Source of the DNA: JAFKFH01 sp017307375 | GTDB lineage: Bacteria; Pseudomonadota; Alphaproteobacteria; Ferrovibrionales; Ferrovibrionaceae | Reading direction: 5' to 3' | Assembly: GCA_965229335.1 (NCBI GenBank) | Contig: OZ245874.1 | Span: 1,674,001-1,738,000 of the forward strand | DNA: 64,000 nt | Part shown: positions 63,078-64,000 of the stretch, piece after piece | Layout: every line of letters begins with the position of its first letter | How positions within the stretch are numbered: position 1 is the first letter of the stretch | Made by a program: the position numbers and the translations under genes | The notes under the pieces: generated by a model | What the model was told of the DNA's origin: nothing | Databases searched by the model: none | Seen by the model: the letters and a program-made list of their open reading frames with translations, nothing else

Positions 63078-64000
63078 ATGGACAGGCTCGACGATCCGCA
63101 GCTCTTCATTCCCGACATTCTGGCCAGCCACGCCAAGTGGTATCCGCAGAAGGAGGCGGTGATCTGCGGCCCGCGCCGGGCGACCTGGGCGGAATTCAAC
63201 GCCGGCATCACCCGCGTGGCGAACGGACTTCTCGCCCTGGGAATCGGCCGGGGCCACAAGGTCGCCATCGCGATGACCAACAGCGTCGAGATGCTCGAGG
63301 TGATGTTCGGCATCGTCAAGGCGGGGGCCTGCGCCGTGCCGCTGTCGTCGCTGCTGTCGCCGGAGGCGATCGCCACGCTGATCGACGATTCCGACGCCTG
63401 CGCGATCTTCGTTTCCGCCCCGCTCGACAAGCTTGTCCTGCCGGGCGAGGCGAAACTCGGCAAGCTTCGTCCCGATGCGCGCTTCGCGCATGGCTTCGTG
63501 GCACCGGGCTGGCGGAATCTCGGCGACTGGGCCGCGGGGCAGTCGGTGGCCGATCCGGGTGTCAGGTACCGGATAGCCGACGACTTCAACATCATCTATT
63601 CGTCGGGCACCACCGGCATTCCCAAGGGCATCGTGCAGAGCCACAAGGCACGCCAGCACTGGGCCTATTCGAACGCGCTGGAACTGCGCGTCGACCGCAC
63701 CGCGAAGGCGCTGACGACCACCTCGCTCTGCTCGAACGGCACCTTCCTCGTCATGCTGCCCGCGCTGTTCATGGGGGCGACGCTGGTCGTGATGGAAGCC
63801 TTTGATCCACGCGGCTTCCTCGAAACCCTGCAGCGCGAGCGCTGCACCCATACCTTCATGGTGCCGACGCAGTGGATCGTCACCATGGCGCTGCCCGATT
63901 TCGACGCCTACGACACGTCGTCGCTGCAGATGATGCTGTGCGCCGGCTCGCCGCTGCGCGGCGACACCAAGCTCGAGATCGCGCGGCGCTTCGGTCCGAA
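63078..64000 (+). CDS. AMP-forming acyl-CoA ligase (partial, runs off window)
   Basis: First ~307 residues of a ligase open to the end of the window. IIYSSGTTGIPKG is the P-loop motif; DPQLFIPDILASHAKWYPQKEAVICG and MLCAGSPLRGDTKLEI follow the usual pattern of fatty or aromatic acyl-CoA ligases. Start at 63078 (MDRLDDPQLF); an in-frame ATG at 63063 is possible, neither with a good ribosome site. Third CoA-ligase-like gene in 10 kb. Catalytic C-terminal motifs are outside the window. Confidence 0.88.
   Translation, partial: MDRLDDPQLFIPDILASHAKWYPQKEAVICGPRRATWAEFNAGITRVANGLLALGIGRGHKVAIAMTNSVEMLEVMFGIVKAGACAVPLSSLLSPEAIATLIDDSDACAIFVSAPLDKLVLPGEAKLGKLRPDARFAHGFVAPGWRNLGDWAAGQSVADPGVRYRIADDFNIIYSSGTTGIPKGIVQSHKARQHWAYSNALELRVDRTAKALTTTSLCSNGTFLVMLPALFMGATLVVMEAFDPRGFLETLQRERCTHTFMVPTQWIVTMALPDFDAYDTSSLQMMLCAGSPLRGDTKLEIARRFGP

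Overview
The window is a stretch of high-GC (clearly well above 60%) bacterial chromosome with very dense coding and many ATGA, GTGA or TGATG start/stop overlaps. The gene content suggests a metabolically versatile alphaproteobacterium, plausibly of the Rhodospirillales/Azospirillum type. The evidence is an acetoacetyl-CoA reductase, an HWE-type histidine kinase, a GGAAC-N17-GTT promoter resembling the EcfG stress consensus, many ABC uptake operons, a heterotetrameric sarcosine oxidase and the L-arabonate dehydratase route. The taxonomic placement is inference. I saw no rRNA, tRNA, CRISPR array, phage gene or transposase. No stretch longer than 300 bases lacks a gene; the longest gaps are 1285-1547, 2163-2383, 2702-2949, 3935-4138 and 8365-8626.

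Region 1 (1-10.1 kb) holds small stress and signalling genes: phaB, a GFA-family protein, a cysteine hydrolase, two paralogous ~100-residue proteins that share an upstream DNA motif, a BON protein, a CheB-like/PAS/HWE kinase translationally coupled to a Crp/Fnr regulator, a single-domain response regulator, and a hemerythrin fused to a disordered, charged repeat tail.

Region 2 (10.1-20.5 kb) is a minus-strand operon, divergent from an AraC regulator. It encodes a CUT2 (sugar-type) ABC importer, a permease fused to an SMP-30/lactonase-like domain, a second SMP-30-like protein, and an acyl-CoA synthetase fused to a crotonase-fold domain. This combination suggests uptake and CoA-activation of a lactone- or ester-containing acid, and is one of the two most unusual systems here.

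Region 3 (20.5-36.7 kb) is the other unusual system. Divergent operons encode, on the minus strand, a Rieske oxygenase of the betaine-demethylase type, a Cys/Met-type PLP enzyme, an HcnB-like and a DAO-type flavoprotein and SoxBDAG. On the plus strand they encode a LysR regulator and a Tat-exported family-5 binding protein with a peptide-type ABC transporter. Together they look like uptake and stepwise N-demethylation/oxidation of an N-methylated (betaine-like) amino acid.

Region 4 (36.7-45.3 kb) has a thioesterase, then a YtfQRT-YjfF sugar transporter, a FadR-type regulator, an L-arabonate-type dehydratase and a 2-keto-3-deoxyarabonate dehydratase-like enzyme: a non-phosphorylating L-arabinose/galactofuranose module.

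Region 5 (45.3-50.2 kb) has a probable degenerate GGDEF/EAL-like protein with a response regulator, an ankyrin protein and a UvrD-type helicase.

Region 6 (50.2-64 kb) has a P450-thiolase-enoyl-CoA hydratase operon, a TetR regulator, acyl-CoA ligases, a quinone oxidoreductase, a LivFGMH-type transporter with a degenerate AMP-binding protein, and its binding protein. Three promoter regions here share a CAAACAA half-site within palindromes, suggesting one TetR regulon for an imported acid degraded through CoA thioesters. Each of the four ABC binding-protein genes in the window is followed directly by a strong stem-loop.
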